A stretch of DNA of 64,000 bases from the NCBI RefSeq assembly GCF_027923405.1, contig NZ_BQYI01000001.1, forward strand, positions 1,032,501 to 1,096,500, written 5' to 3'. This DNA is from Paenibacillus sp. YYML68 (GTDB lineage: Bacteria; Bacillota; Bacilli; Paenibacillales; NBRC-103111). A program made the position numbers and the translations under genes. Below, piece by piece: positions 47,971 to 56,349 of this stretch. Every line of letters begins with the position of its first letter. Position 1 is the stretch's first letter. The notes beneath the pieces are model-generated. The model was given only the letters and a program-made list of their open reading frames with translations. It ran no database searches and had not been told where the DNA came from.

Positions 47971-49518
47971 TTATTCGTGAATCAGCAGCTCATGGTCATA
48001 CCACAGCACGGACGTATTGTCCGAATAGTTGGCGAGGTCATTGTTCTTGCGAATTAAGTACAGCTTCCCGTCAACCGACCTGTAGAACGGCCAATGTCCG
48101 GGATCATCGGGAATGGTTCGAATTTCGGCGGCGAGCGGATCGAGCGCTTCCACTCTTGTTAACTGAAGGCTGGTATCCACCAAGTAGAAGCCAGGCGAAT
48201 AAGGCAGCGTCTCCTGCTCAAGTCTCGGCCAAGAATGATACATATAAATCAACAGCTTGCCCTCAGCGTCCAGCAAGCTCTGGATGCGTGGATTGTATGC
48301 GCCCGGCACGATCACATCGGCTCCAGTCATCAGATCGTTCACGTGACGCAGCTCGCCTTCCGCAGTCACGAGCGCCACTTGACGGCTGCCGGGAATGACC
48401 GTACTCTTTCGCATAATCATGCCGTTCGACACAAGCCAGTAGCTGCCATCTGCATTCGGAATAACACGGTCAGGCGGCTGAGGGAACTGAGGCATAGGAC
48501 GAGCCTGGTCGTTCTCCAGCATATAGGAATAATGAGTGGTCATGCGTTGTCCCACGTTGTAAGCTACAACCTTGGTGATCGACAAGTAAGAACGCGATGC
48601 CCCCAGACGGAATAATTGACCCTTCAGCTCTGCGATTTGCGGGTGGCCAGCATCGTTCGGGTTCACCGTAATGTCGCTCTTCTCCAGCAGCTTCAGCTCG
48701 TTATAATACAGACCGTCCGCCCGTTCAATCAGCTCAATCTCTTCTCCGCTGTACCCCTTGAACTCTTCCTGCAACCGACCACGTAGACCATCGGCTTCCT
48801 CGGCTGAGATCCATACGGGTGCTTCCTCCATCGACTTGCTTACCTTAAGCCCGCCCTGCTCTTTATTCGTAATGAATGTCGGGGTCACGTACAGGTACTG
48901 CTCATCGTCATAAAAGATACGCTCCAGCACCTGCTGCTGCCCGCCGATAATCTCTAGTCCGTCGTTGCCCCGCCAGCGCAATGCAAGCCCAAGCTTGTCG
49001 TGCGCGTACGTCCACGTGAGCGGCATGTACGTCACCCCGTTCCAGACGAGGAACGGATACGGCTCACGTCCATTGTCTATAGAGGAGTCGTTAATCTGGA
49101 TGGCGAACGCTGGAAGAGCAGCTCTGTACTTCTGCTTCGCGCTATGCGAGCCCGCCAGCTCAAGAGGATACTGCTCCTTACGCCAGTCTGCCCAGAGACC
49201 GTTTAGTTGAATGTGCTCCTTATGAATCGATAAGCCACCTTGATCGAACTTGAGCTGCAAGCCCAGCGTTCGAGTGATGCCGAAGGTCAGCGGCACGTAC
49301 GTAATGTCCTTGTAGACGAAGAACGGGTACGTCAGGCGATGATTATCGACCGCTTTTCCATTGATCATCACGGAAAAGGTGGGCAGTGTCACATTGTTCT
49401 GCACGGCAGCAGCGGCGCTACTAGGTATCGCAGGCATGCAGGTGAACAGCAGGGTGATGAGAGACAGTATAATGAGAGACAGTATGATGAAGCTTCGATT
49501 CCATAGCAATGCGATCAC
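47971..49518 (-). CDS. Secreted stalk-domain (copper amine oxidase N-like) protein
   Basis: A 515-aa protein of unknown function. A long hydrophobic N-terminus (FIILSLIILSLITLLFTCMP) acts as signal peptide or anchor. Two divergent stalk units follow (about 45-110 and 125-195), each with the PFFVYKDITYVPLTF / PFLVWNGVTYMPLTW pattern. The C-terminal 250 residues look like beta-propeller-type repeats, with a typical closing GKLYLIRKNNDLANY. There is no catalytic motif. It is probably an extracellular structural or sensor-like protein. Start: GTG at 49518 or TTG at about 49509; AAGGA lies near both. Confidence 0.78.
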   Translation of the reverse strand: MIALLWNRSFIILSLIILSLITLLFTCMPAIPSSAAAAVQNNVTLPTFSVMINGKAVDNHRLTYPFFVYKDITYVPLTFGITRTLGLQLKFDQGGLSIHKEHIQLNGLWADWRKEQYPLELAGSHSAKQKYRAALPAFAIQINDSSIDNGREPYPFLVWNGVTYMPLTWTYAHDKLGLALRWRGNDGLEIIGGQQQVLERIFYDDEQYLYVTPTFITNKEQGGLKVSKSMEEAPVWISAEEADGLRGRLQEEFKGYSGEEIELIERADGLYYNELKLLEKSDITVNPNDAGHPQIAELKGQLFRLGASRSYLSITKVVAYNVGQRMTTHYSYMLENDQARPMPQFPQPPDRVIPNADGSYWLVSNGMIMRKSTVIPGSRQVALVTAEGELRHVNDLMTGADVIVPGAYNPRIQSLLDAEGKLLIYMYHSWPRLEQETLPYSPGFYLVDTSLQLTRVEALDPLAAEIRTIPDDPGHWPFYRSVDGKLYLIRKNNDLANYSDNTSVLWYDHELLIHE

Positions 49519-49718
49519 ATCCTTCTTATGGTTAATTCTTCTACGTTAGACTCCATATCCTGAAGAAGGTTGCGTATGAAGTTAATTCCACTTGGCGCAG
49601 GAGCGGTTCAACCTCATTTACAAAATCTTCTTATTCTCTTAATCTCGCTCTTACAAAATATGACTACGATAGACAAGATCAAACATATTGAGCAATCGAT
49701 ACTAGGGGGAGCAAGAGA

Positions 49719-51179
49719 ATGAACAAGAAGTGGATGATGAGCGCCGCAGCGCTGCTGGCGTTGACGACAGGAACTAGCGCGGTAACCGCAGCTAATGTGC
49801 AAGGAACAACCGCAGAGACGGTGAAATATTCGAATAACGGACAAGCTGTAGCTCCTTCCGCTGCAGCTGTTAATATTGATGGCAGCCTCTACTTGCCGGT
49901 GCGCGCCTTCGGCGAAGCGACGGGCAAGTTCGTCGATTGGGACGAGTTCCGCGGTACCGTATCGCTGACAGATAAGCCCGAGCTGACGGGCAAGTACAAG
50001 CTGACGGCTCCGAATTTGGCAGAAGGGATCAAGATGGGCGTTGGCTCGTCGCTGATTCATCTGCCTGGCGACCCGGACAACGTATTCTACACGACGGCGG
50101 ACCGTGGTCCGAACGGTGAAGTGACGGTGAACGGCAAGACGGTTCGTACGTTCCCGCTCGCTGAATACACCCCAACAATTTACAAGATCGAGATTAACAA
50201 GGGTGAGATCAAGATTCTCGAGCAGACGCCTCTGAAGGTTAATGGCGTGAACCCGACGACAGGCAAGGCGAACATTACAGGTCTTCCGAACATTAAGGGT
50301 CGTGACGAAGCTCCGTTCGATGCCAAGGGTGAGAAGGAATTGGCTTACGACCCATACGGTCTGGACGTTGAGGGCATCGCATATAACGCTGCAGACGATA
50401 CGTTCTGGCTGTCTGACGAGTACGGACCGTCGATCGTACACGTGAAGCGCGACGGTACCATCATCGAGCGTATCGTGCCGAAGGGCTGGGCAGCGCAGGT
50501 TGCAACTCCGCTCGTACCGGCTCGCGAGACGCTGCCGGAGGCGTACAACAAGCTTCGCATGAACCGCGGCGCTGAGTCGGTAAGCATTACGCCGGATGGC
50601 AAGTACATGTTCATGGCGATGCAGAGCCCGCTGCGCAACCCGGATAAGGCGACGGACAACTCCCGCCAAATCCGCATCGTGAAGTTCGATCTGAAGACGC
50701 TGGAAGCGCAGGCAGAGTTCGTCTATGTGACAGAGAATGCGAAGTCGTTCAAGGATCTGATTCAAGCGGACATCGTTCTGTCGGATATGATCGCACTGGA
50801 CGAGAATACGCTGCTGATCGACGAGCGTGACAAGTATGCGGGCGACAAGGCACAGCTGAAGCGCATCTATGCGATCGACCTGACGGATGCTACGAACGTG
50901 CTCGGCAAGTATGACACAGCTGCGAACGGCGGCAAGACATTGGAGCAGATGAGTGCGGCGGATCTGAAGGCTGCATCCATTATGCCTGTAGCGAAGCGCA
51001 CGATCGTTGATTTCGTTGAGTTGAAGTTCCCGTATGAGAAGATCGAAGGCTTGACGCTTGTAGGCGACGACACGCTCGTGATCGTGAACGACAACGACTT
51101 CGGCGTAGGCAGCGACTTGGCTGAGAATGGCACCGAGCTGTGGACGGTGAAGCTGCCACAGCCGATTGTGAAGCAGTAA
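49719..51179 (+). CDS. Secreted phytase-like (esterase-like activity of phytase) protein with stalk domain
   Basis: A 486-aa exported protein. Signal peptide (1-25), then a stalk-type unit (about 35-88, INIDGSLYLPVRAFGEATGK-like), then a six-bladed phytase-like propeller (about 95-486) with GLDVEGIAYNAADDTFWLSDEYG (about 211-233) and a C-terminal EGLTLVGDDTLVIVNDNDFGVG. The domain corresponds to the esterase-like activity of phytase family. The substrate is probably a phosphoester or lactone and is not known. AGGGGG lies before the ATG. It is monocistronic, divergent from the neighbouring stalk protein. Confidence 0.88.
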   Translation: MNKKWMMSAAALLALTTGTSAVTAANVQGTTAETVKYSNNGQAVAPSAAAVNIDGSLYLPVRAFGEATGKFVDWDEFRGTVSLTDKPELTGKYKLTAPNLAEGIKMGVGSSLIHLPGDPDNVFYTTADRGPNGEVTVNGKTVRTFPLAEYTPTIYKIEINKGEIKILEQTPLKVNGVNPTTGKANITGLPNIKGRDEAPFDAKGEKELAYDPYGLDVEGIAYNAADDTFWLSDEYGPSIVHVKRDGTIIERIVPKGWAAQVATPLVPARETLPEAYNKLRMNRGAESVSITPDGKYMFMAMQSPLRNPDKATDNSRQIRIVKFDLKTLEAQAEFVYVTENAKSFKDLIQADIVLSDMIALDENTLLIDERDKYAGDKAQLKRIYAIDLTDATNVLGKYDTAANGGKTLEQMSAADLKAASIMPVAKRTIVDFVELKFPYEKIEGLTLVGDDTLVIVNDNDFGVGSDLAENGTELWTVKLPQPIVKQ

Positions 51180-51182
51180 TTG

Positions 51183-51219
51183 AAAAAAAAAAGCAGCCAG
51201 CCTACTTGCGGCCGCTGCC
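51183..51219 (-). terminator. Terminator of the small membrane peptide gene
   Basis: On the minus strand GGCAGCGGCC and GGCTGGCTGC form a stem with small bulges, followed by a run of ten T (complement of the A run at 51183-51192). The stem includes the last codons of the 45-aa ORF. It also lies just after the plus-strand phytase-like gene, where the T run would be missing. Confidence 0.8.
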
Positions 51220-51339
51220 CTTGATGACGATACGACTCCAGCTGCGGTATACCGCATAACCGGCAAGCACGGCGCCGAGCACGAGTAAACCCGACAGCCA
51301 GTAAGTCGACATGTAATATGCGATTGTCTCCAAGACCAT
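51202..51339 (-). CDS. Small single-span membrane protein (45 aa)
   Basis: A 45-aa ORF below usual length limits. Its middle is a clear transmembrane helix (WLSGLLVLGAVLAGYAVY, residues about 14-31) and its C-terminus is basic (RSWSRIVIKGSGRK), so an outside-to-inside orientation is likely. AAGGAGG lies four to five bases before the ATG, and a strong terminator follows. The ribosome site and start codon lie in one arm of an inverted repeat (51338-51393). The function is unknown. Confidence 0.75.
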   Translation of the reverse strand: MVLETIAYYMSTYWLSGLLVLGAVLAGYAVYRSWSRIVIKGSGRK

Positions 51340-51393
51340 AAGCCCTCCTTCCCGGAATAAGCTAATCATAGCTTACCCGAGAGGAGGGCTTAT
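51338..51393 (-). promoter_or_regulatory. Inverted repeat covering the ribosome site of the small membrane protein
   Basis: ATAAGCCCTCCT (51338-51349) and AGGAGGGCTTAT (51382-51393) are perfect 12-bp arms, with an inner 6-bp stem TAAGCT/AGCTTA. On the minus strand the inner arm holds AAGGAGGGCTTAT(G), that is the ribosome site and start codon. The folded leader would block translation. On plus the same element is followed by TTTAAT, a weak terminator. Confidence 0.65.
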
Positions 51394-51482
51394 TTAATCC
51401 GAGTCGGATGAGGCGTGTAGCGGCCGCACATCGTTATGATGTCGTTACGAGCCGAGCTAGCTAAGATCGTGCAACGGCGAAT

Positions 51483-52322
51483 TCAGCTGAAGCGCGCTGC
51501 TGGAGCCGATTCGGGCTGCACAGCCTGCGGCTGCTTGCCCCTGCCCTTGCCGAACGGGACAACCATGGGACTACCGAATAGTGGATCCTCCATAATGCGG
51601 CAGTCGAGGTCGAATACTTGCCGAATGAGCTGCTCGTTCACGATGTGCTCGGGCTGCCCCTCCGCATACACCTTGCCGTTCTTAATTGCCACGATGTTGT
51701 GGGCATAACGGCAGGCAAGGTTAATATCGTGCAGCACCATGACGATCGTCCGCTGCTCGTATTCGTTCAGCTCATGCAGCAGATCCAGCACCTCGATCTG
51801 ATGCGCGAGATCGAGATAGGTGGTCGGCTCGTCGAGCAGAATGGTCGGCGTTCCTTGGGCGAGCGTCATCGCGATCCATGCCCGCTGCCGCTGGCCACCG
51901 GACAGTGAGTCGACGGTGCGGTCGGCGAGCGCGGCCATGTTCGTCAGCTCCAGAGCGCGCCGAACCATCGTCTCGTCCTCGCGTGACCATTGCTGCAGCC
52001 AGCTCTGGTATGGATACCGCCCCTGCTTCACCAACTGCAGCACGGTCAGCCCTTCGGGTGCCGCTGGTCCCTGCGGCAGGATGGCCATTCGCCGAGCGAT
52101 CTCCTTCGTCGGGAGCGATGCGATGTCGCTGCCGTCCAGTACGACCTGTCCGCTCTGCGGCTTCAGCAGCCGCGCGAGCGAGCGCAGCAGCGTCGACTTG
52201 CCGCAGCCGTTGCTGCCGATGAAGACGGTGATTTGGCCCTTGGGGAGGCTGAGGCTTAAGTCTTGGAATATGCGCGTCTCTCCATAGCTGAGGCACAGGT
52301 CGTTCGATTGCAGGGCGTACAT
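51483..52322 (-). CDS. Ferric siderophore ABC transporter ATP-binding protein (FhuC/FecE type)
   Basis: A 279-aa ABC ATPase. Walker [10 protein letters not shown] (36-44), signature LSGGQRQRA, Walker [13 protein letters not shown] and the switch His in MVLHDINLA are all in place, in the arrangement of the iron-siderophore importers. The best start is ATG 52322, nine bases after AAGGAG; an ATG two codons upstream is too close. It is the last of three minus-strand genes, 96 bp after the second permease, and completes the importer with the divergent binding protein. Confidence 0.94.
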   Translation of the reverse strand: MYALQSNDLCLSYGETRIFQDLSLSLPKGQITVFIGSNGCGKSTLLRSLARLLKPQSGQVVLDGSDIASLPTKEIARRMAILPQGPAAPEGLTVLQLVKQGRYPYQSWLQQWSREDETMVRRALELTNMAALADRTVDSLSGGQRQRAWIAMTLAQGTPTILLDEPTTYLDLAHQIEVLDLLHELNEYEQRTIVMVLHDINLACRYAHNIVAIKNGKVYAEGQPEHIVNEQLIRQVFDLDCRIMEDPLFGSPMVVPFGKGRGKQPQAVQPESAPAARFS

Positions 52323-52418
52323 CGTCATCGACTCCTTCGAGTTGGGTAGATTCATGGCTGGGGTATCGGCGTGATATGGACAAAGTCGAGCTTCTCACGC
52401 AACAGTGGAACGATAGCT

Positions 52419-53468
52419 CTACCGTCTCTGACTGCGATAGAGCAGGAACACGAACAGCGGCGCGCCGACGCTCGCTGTGAATACGCCCGCCGGTATGTCA
52501 AGCGGCGGGACGAGCATGCGCCCGGCCAGATCGGCCAGCAGCAGCAGGATAGCGCCGATCAGCGCCGACACAGGCAGCAGCGCGCCAAAGGACGGCCCGA
52601 CAAGCCGTCGCGCCATATGCGGCGCCATGAGGCCAATGAAGCTGATCGCGCCGCCGAAGGCGATCGCGGCGCCGCCCAGCGCCACGCTCAGCAGCAGGAG
52701 CAGGAACCGCTGCCGCTGGACGGTGCTGCCGACGCTGCGGGCGACGTCCTCGCCCAACTCCTGGACGTTGATGTGCCGCGCATAGACGAGCAGGAGAGGC
52801 AGCAGGGCGGCGACCCAAGGGAGCAGAGGCTGTACAGCCTTTTCCCAGGAGACGCCGTATATGCTTCCGGTCATGAACGTCAACGAATGATTCGCCAGCA
52901 CGGCGGGGCCGGTAATCATCATCATATAGGAGAGGGCGTTCAAGGCCGCTGTGACAGCGATGCCGATCATGACGAGGCGCAGTGGAGACGCACCCTTCTT
53001 CCAGGCGAGCATATAGATGAGCAGCGTGGCAGCGACCGCACCCGTGATCGCCCACAGCGGCAGCCAATGAATGCTTAGCTTATCGGCGAAGAAGAAGAAG
53101 AACGACACCGCGCCGAGCACCGCGCCGCCAGTAATGCCGATATTGTCAGGAGACGTCAGCGGATTGCGGATGACGCCTTGCAGAATCGCTCCTGACACCG
53201 CCAGCGAAGCGCCGATCAGCACAGCGGTCACGACACGCGGCAGACGGAGGGAGCGTATGATCAGCTCATGCGTCTCTGCCCCGTAGCCGAAGATCGAGCG
53301 AATGACGTCGAGAGGCGCAACGAAGATGCTGCCGATTCCCGTGCATAGAATCATGACAATCAAGGTGCTGGTGAAGAGCAGCAGCGTAAGGAGCAGCGCC
53401 TTCCTCGCTATCAGGAAGGAGAAGAACAAGCCGCGCAGCGTGATATAGCGGTTAGTCAAGCTGTTCAT
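52419..53468 (-). CDS. FecCD-family siderophore permease (second subunit)
   Basis: A 349-aa BtuC/FecD-type permease of about ten transmembrane helices. LRLPRVVTAVLIGASLAVSGAILQGVIRNPLTSPDNIGITGGA (about 75-117) and LAGGAAIAFGG-type loops with FIGLMAPHMARRLVG (about 275) are family hallmarks. The start ATG at 53468 overlaps the stop of the preceding permease by four bases. The longer reading to 53633 is an Arg-rich shadow of the neighbour gene. Confidence 0.94.
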   Translation of the reverse strand: MNSLTNRYITLRGLFFSFLIARKALLLTLLLFTSTLIVMILCTGIGSIFVAPLDVIRSIFGYGAETHELIIRSLRLPRVVTAVLIGASLAVSGAILQGVIRNPLTSPDNIGITGGAVLGAVSFFFFFADKLSIHWLPLWAITGAVAATLLIYMLAWKKGASPLRLVMIGIAVTAALNALSYMMMITGPAVLANHSLTFMTGSIYGVSWEKAVQPLLPWVAALLPLLLVYARHINVQELGEDVARSVGSTVQRQRFLLLLLSVALGGAAIAFGGAISFIGLMAPHMARRLVGPSFGALLPVSALIGAILLLLADLAGRMLVPPLDIPAGVFTASVGAPLFVFLLYRSQRR

Positions 53469-54475
53469 CCGAGTTGTCCCCCCTTGCGCGCGATATAGAC
53501 GACGAACGGCACGCCCATCAACGCGGTCGTCACACCGACGTGCACCTCGGTCGGCATCGCGATGTAGCGAGCGCCGACGTCTGCGGCGACGAGCAGCAGC
53601 GCGCCGAGCACTGCGCAGTACGGCAGCACCCACCGGTAGTCGACCCCGACGAGAAACCGTACGATATGAGGAATGATGACGCCGATGAACAGAATCGGTC
53701 CTGCGACAGCAACAGAGCCGCCTGCAAGGAGCACAATGACGAGCGCGGCAGCCGCCTTGATCAATATCGTGCGTTGACCGAGCCCCTTGGCGACGTCGTC
53801 GCCCATCGTGAGCACATTCATATGTGGTGACAGCAGCATGGCGCCCACGAAGGCGATCGCCATGTAGGGCAGCACCGCTTCGAGCATCTCCATCGTTCGC
53901 CCAGATACGGAGCCGACGAGCCAGAACAGCACCTGATCGAATGCCTTGCCGCTGGAGAGCAGAATGCCCTGCGTGAGCGAGAAGAAGAACGCGGCGATCG
54001 CAGAGCCCGCGAGCGTAATCTTGATCGGCGTCATGCCGTCACGTCCGAACGAGCCGAGCATGTAGACGATACCAGCGCTCACCGCAGCGCCGAGGAAGGC
54101 GATCCACGTGAACGTCGTCAAGCCGGATACGTCGAAGAAGGCGACGGACAGCACGATCGCGAACGAGGCACCAGCGTTTACGCCGAACAAGCTCGGCGAT
54201 GCGAGCGGATTGCGGGTAATCGCCTGCATGAGCGCCCCTGCAACAGCAAGGCTGCCTCCGACTGCAGCGGCAATGAGTGCTCGAGGCACACGTGCCGTGC
54301 GGATGATGATATGATCATTCGTTTCCGTATAGGCGGTGAATGAAGTGACAACGCGGTCCCATGAATAGTAAGCGACCCCGTATTGCACGCTGGCCAGCAT
54401 TGCGAATGCCAGCAGTGCGATCGCGACGAGCAAGCCTGCCAAGCGCAGTACAGTAGGAGTGAAGTATGAAGGCAT
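53465..54475 (-). CDS. FecCD-family siderophore permease (first subunit)
   Basis: A 336-aa permease partner of the next gene. It shows RTARVPRALIAAAVGGSLAVAGALMQ (about 58-84), NPLASPSLFGVNAGA and the conserved GPILFIGVIIPHIVRFLVG near residue 265, the ATPase-contact region. Two different FecCD genes form a heterodimeric channel for a ferric siderophore. Its leader contains a promoter and a 5' hairpin. It is divergent from the binding protein gene. Confidence 0.94.
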   Translation of the reverse strand: MPSYFTPTVLRLAGLLVAIALLAFAMLASVQYGVAYYSWDRVVTSFTAYTETNDHIIIRTARVPRALIAAAVGGSLAVAGALMQAITRNPLASPSLFGVNAGASFAIVLSVAFFDVSGLTTFTWIAFLGAAVSAGIVYMLGSFGRDGMTPIKITLAGSAIAAFFFSLTQGILLSSGKAFDQVLFWLVGSVSGRTMEMLEAVLPYMAIAFVGAMLLSPHMNVLTMGDDVAKGLGQRTILIKAAAALVIVLLAGGSVAVAGPILFIGVIIPHIVRFLVGVDYRWVLPYCAVLGALLLVAADVGARYIAMPTEVHVGVTTALMGVPFVVYIARKGGQLG

Positions 54476-54554
54476 CTGTTTACGTCCTGCTTCCTGTTAT
54501 AGCGTGATGTGCGACTTCGATGGTAGAGGCTACCACTAGCGAGGTCGTGACAAA

Positions 54555-54574
54555 TAGCAGGCTTAGGCCTGCTA
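54555..54574 (-). other. Hairpin at the 5' end of the permease mRNA
   Basis: TAGCAGGC, loop TTAG, GCCTGCTA is a perfect 8-bp stem. It sits at about +3 to +23 of the minus transcript if that starts near 54577. Stem-loops right at the 5' end protect Bacillus mRNAs from decay, so it may stabilise the importer mRNA. Confidence 0.55.
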
Positions 54575-54583
54575 CGTTTATCC

Positions 54584-54612
54584 ATTGTAGGAGATGAGGT
54601 AGTAGAAGTCAA
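54584..54612 (-). promoter_or_regulatory. Promoter of the siderophore permease operon
   Basis: On minus, TTGACT (complement of 54607-54612) and TACAAT (complement of 54584-54589) are 17 bp apart. A Fur box lies directly upstream (54619-54633), so iron repression of this promoter is likely. Confidence 0.75.
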
Positions 54613-54618
54613 TGAATT

Positions 54619-54633
54619 TGAGAATCATTATCA
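54619..54633. promoter_or_regulatory. Fur box 1
   Basis: TGAGAATCATTATCA matches the 7-1-7 Fur consensus TGATAATNATTATCA with one mismatch. It lies between the two divergent promoters, 6 bp from the minus -35 and 9 bp from the plus -35, so one bound Fur dimer can cover both. Confidence 0.85.
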
Positions 54634-54642
54634 AAAAAAGGT

Positions 54643-54671
54643 TTGACAATCGTACACTGAGCGAGTAGGAT
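54643..54671 (+). promoter_or_regulatory. Promoter of the siderophore binding protein gene
   Basis: TTGACA (54643-54648) and TAGGAT (54666-54671) are 17 bp apart, flanked by Fur boxes 1 and 2. Transcription would start near 54678. Confidence 0.7.
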
Positions 54672-54689
54672 AGGTGATGGTCATCCGAG

Positions 54690-54704
54690 TGATAATCATT
54701 ATCA
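54690..54704. promoter_or_regulatory. Fur box 2
   Basis: TGATAATCATTATCA is a perfect 7-1-7 Fur box. It lies just downstream of the plus transcription start, where bound Fur-Fe would block elongation. Confidence 0.92.
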
Positions 54705-54748
54705 CTGAGAAAGTATCGGTACATACATCAATCAGGGGGTACGGAAAC

Positions 54749-55750
54749 ATGAAATCGTGGAGCTTCAAATGGAATAGCTCAGCTGCAATGGCTCTTATTC
54801 TAATGATCGGGCTGCTGCTCAGCGCCTGCGGGGCGAAGGATAACGGTGCGACGGGGTCGAGCCCGGCTGCAGATGCGAAGAAGGAGCCAGCCGCAGCGGC
54901 CGATGCGACGCGCAAGGTGAAGCATGCGATGGGCGAGACGGACGTTCCCGCGAATCCGAAGCGTGTCGTCGTCTTGACGAACGAAGGTACGGAAGCGGTG
55001 CTGTCGCTGGGCATCAAGCCGGTCGGTGCGGTGAAGTCGTTCACTGTAAGCCAGTGGTACGATCATATTAAGGCAGACATGGAAGGCGTCGTGGAGCTCG
55101 GTCAAGAGTCGCAGCCGAACCTCGAGCAGATCGCGGCGTTGAAGCCGGACCTCATTCTCGGCAACAAGCTGCGTCAGGAGAAAATATACGAGCAGCTGAA
55201 GGCGATCGCCCCTACGGTGTTCTCCGAGACGCTGCGCGGCGAGTGGAAGAACAACTACAGTCTGTATGCAGAGGCTCTAGGCAAGAAGGAAGAGGGCGAC
55301 AAGGTTATCGCGGCATTCGACAAGCGGATTGAGGACTTCAAGTCCAAGGCCGGCGACAAGCTGCAGCAGAAAGTATCGGTTGTACGCTTCATGGCGGGCA
55401 AGACAAGAATTTACTTAGCAGACACCTTCACAGGCGTCATCTTCAACCAGATCGGCATCGCGCGCCCGACAGTGAACAGCAAGAACACGTTCGCGGAGGA
55501 GATCACGAAGGAGCGTCTGCCTGAGGCCGATGGCGACATCATTCTGTACTTCACGTACGAGACAGGCGATAACAAGGCGAATCAGCAGGAGCAGGAATGG
55601 CTGAACGATCCACTGTGGAAAAACTTGAACGGCGTAAAGAGCGGCAATGTGCACAAGGTCGACGATGCGATCTGGAACACAGCCGGCGGCGTGAAGGCAG
55701 CGAATTTGCTGTTGGATGGTCTGTACAACATTTACGGTATTCAACCTTAA
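54749..55750 (+). CDS. Iron-siderophore ABC transporter binding lipoprotein
   Basis: A 333-aa class III binding protein. Lipobox LLSAC puts the lipid-Cys at residue 27. The mature domain has the NPKRVVVLTNEGTEAVLSLGIKPVGA opening (about 65-90), the QPNLEQIAALKPDLILGNK segment and a single long backbone helix, as in FhuD/FecB/BtuF. The start ATG at 54749 is used because Fur box 2 lies within the longer reading from 54674. It is the extracellular receptor for the divergent permease/ATPase genes. The ligand is presumably a hydroxamate, catecholate or carboxylate siderophore. Confidence 0.94.
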   Translation: MKSWSFKWNSSAAMALILMIGLLLSACGAKDNGATGSSPAADAKKEPAAAADATRKVKHAMGETDVPANPKRVVVLTNEGTEAVLSLGIKPVGAVKSFTVSQWYDHIKADMEGVVELGQESQPNLEQIAALKPDLILGNKLRQEKIYEQLKAIAPTVFSETLRGEWKNNYSLYAEALGKKEEGDKVIAAFDKRIEDFKSKAGDKLQQKVSVVRFMAGKTRIYLADTFTGVIFNQIGIARPTVNSKNTFAEEITKERLPEADGDIILYFTYETGDNKANQQEQEWLNDPLWKNLNGVKSGNVHKVDDAIWNTAGGVKAANLLLDGLYNIYGIQP

Positions 55751-55798
55751 TAGAAGGCTCGCAACCGACACGGCTGCGTGCTCGAAGCAGGCTTCATG

Positions 55799-55828
55799 GC
55801 GTCTCCCCGTTTGGGGAGGCGCTTTTTG
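55799..55828 (+). terminator. Terminator of the binding protein gene
   Basis: GCGTCTCCCC, loop GTTT, GGGGAGGCGC followed by TTTTT. A strong hairpin 49 bp after the stop codon. Confidence 0.93.
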
Positions 55829-55934
55829 CGTACAATGTACAAGCCAGGCATGCTGTCTTGCATAGTTGCGGACACAGTTATGCACAATAGGATGGGCTAT
55901 CAAGACGACCCGACTACAGAGGAGGCTTATCCAC

Positions 55935-56285
55935 ATGTACATGATGAACAACAACGCGGTCACGCAGCAGGTTAACCAGGCACAGCAGATGATTCAGCAA
56001 TTGATCCAGCAGACGCACATGGCTAGCCAAAACTATGAGAGAATGCTGCAGCAGCAGCAGCAAAACGCACAGCAGCTCGAAATGATCGCTCAGCGTGAGC
56101 GTCAAGCGGCGCAGGTCATCCAAACGGCGCTGCAGGGCCACCAGTCGGCGGTACATCAAATGCAGCAGCTTGCGCACATGTGCAGCCAGCTGGAGCGTAC
56201 CGTTGCCCAAATGGCAACGTTCCAGATGAACATGATTGGCGCGCAGCAGCCGAATGCGTTCGTGCGCAGCGGAATGTACCAATAA
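55935..56285 (+). CDS. Gln/Met-rich helical small protein
   Basis: A 116-aa protein I do not recognise by name. It is rich in Gln and Met (QQLIQQTHMASQNYERMLQQ) and would form a long coiled coil through residues 15-100; two Cys or fewer are present. AGGAGG lies nine bases before the ATG at 55935; the reading from 55866 is a poorer start. Proteins of this look are common near sporulation and germination genes, and a germination operon lies 1 kb downstream, but a coat or spore role is only a guess. A terminator follows directly. Confidence 0.75.
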   Translation: MYMMNNNAVTQQVNQAQQMIQQLIQQTHMASQNYERMLQQQQQNAQQLEMIAQRERQAAQVIQTALQGHQSAVHQMQQLAHMCSQLERTVAQMATFQMNMIGAQQPNAFVRSGMYQ

Positions 56286-56316
56286 TTCCAGCTTACCCGT
56301 GCTCGTGTACAGAATG

Positions 56317-56345
56317 AAAAGACAGCCTAGGCTGTCTTTTTTTAA
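56317..56345 (+). terminator. Terminator of the Gln-rich protein gene
   Basis: AAAAGACAGCC, TA, GGCTGTCTTTT then TTT: a perfect stem with T run 32 bp after the stop. Confidence 0.93.
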
Positions 56346-56349
56346 CGGC

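Noticed and set aside
49614-51266. 550-codon minus frame opposite the phytase-like gene
   Set aside because: It is Arg/Leu-rich, has no start signal and lies opposite a clear secreted protein with signal peptide and ribosome site.
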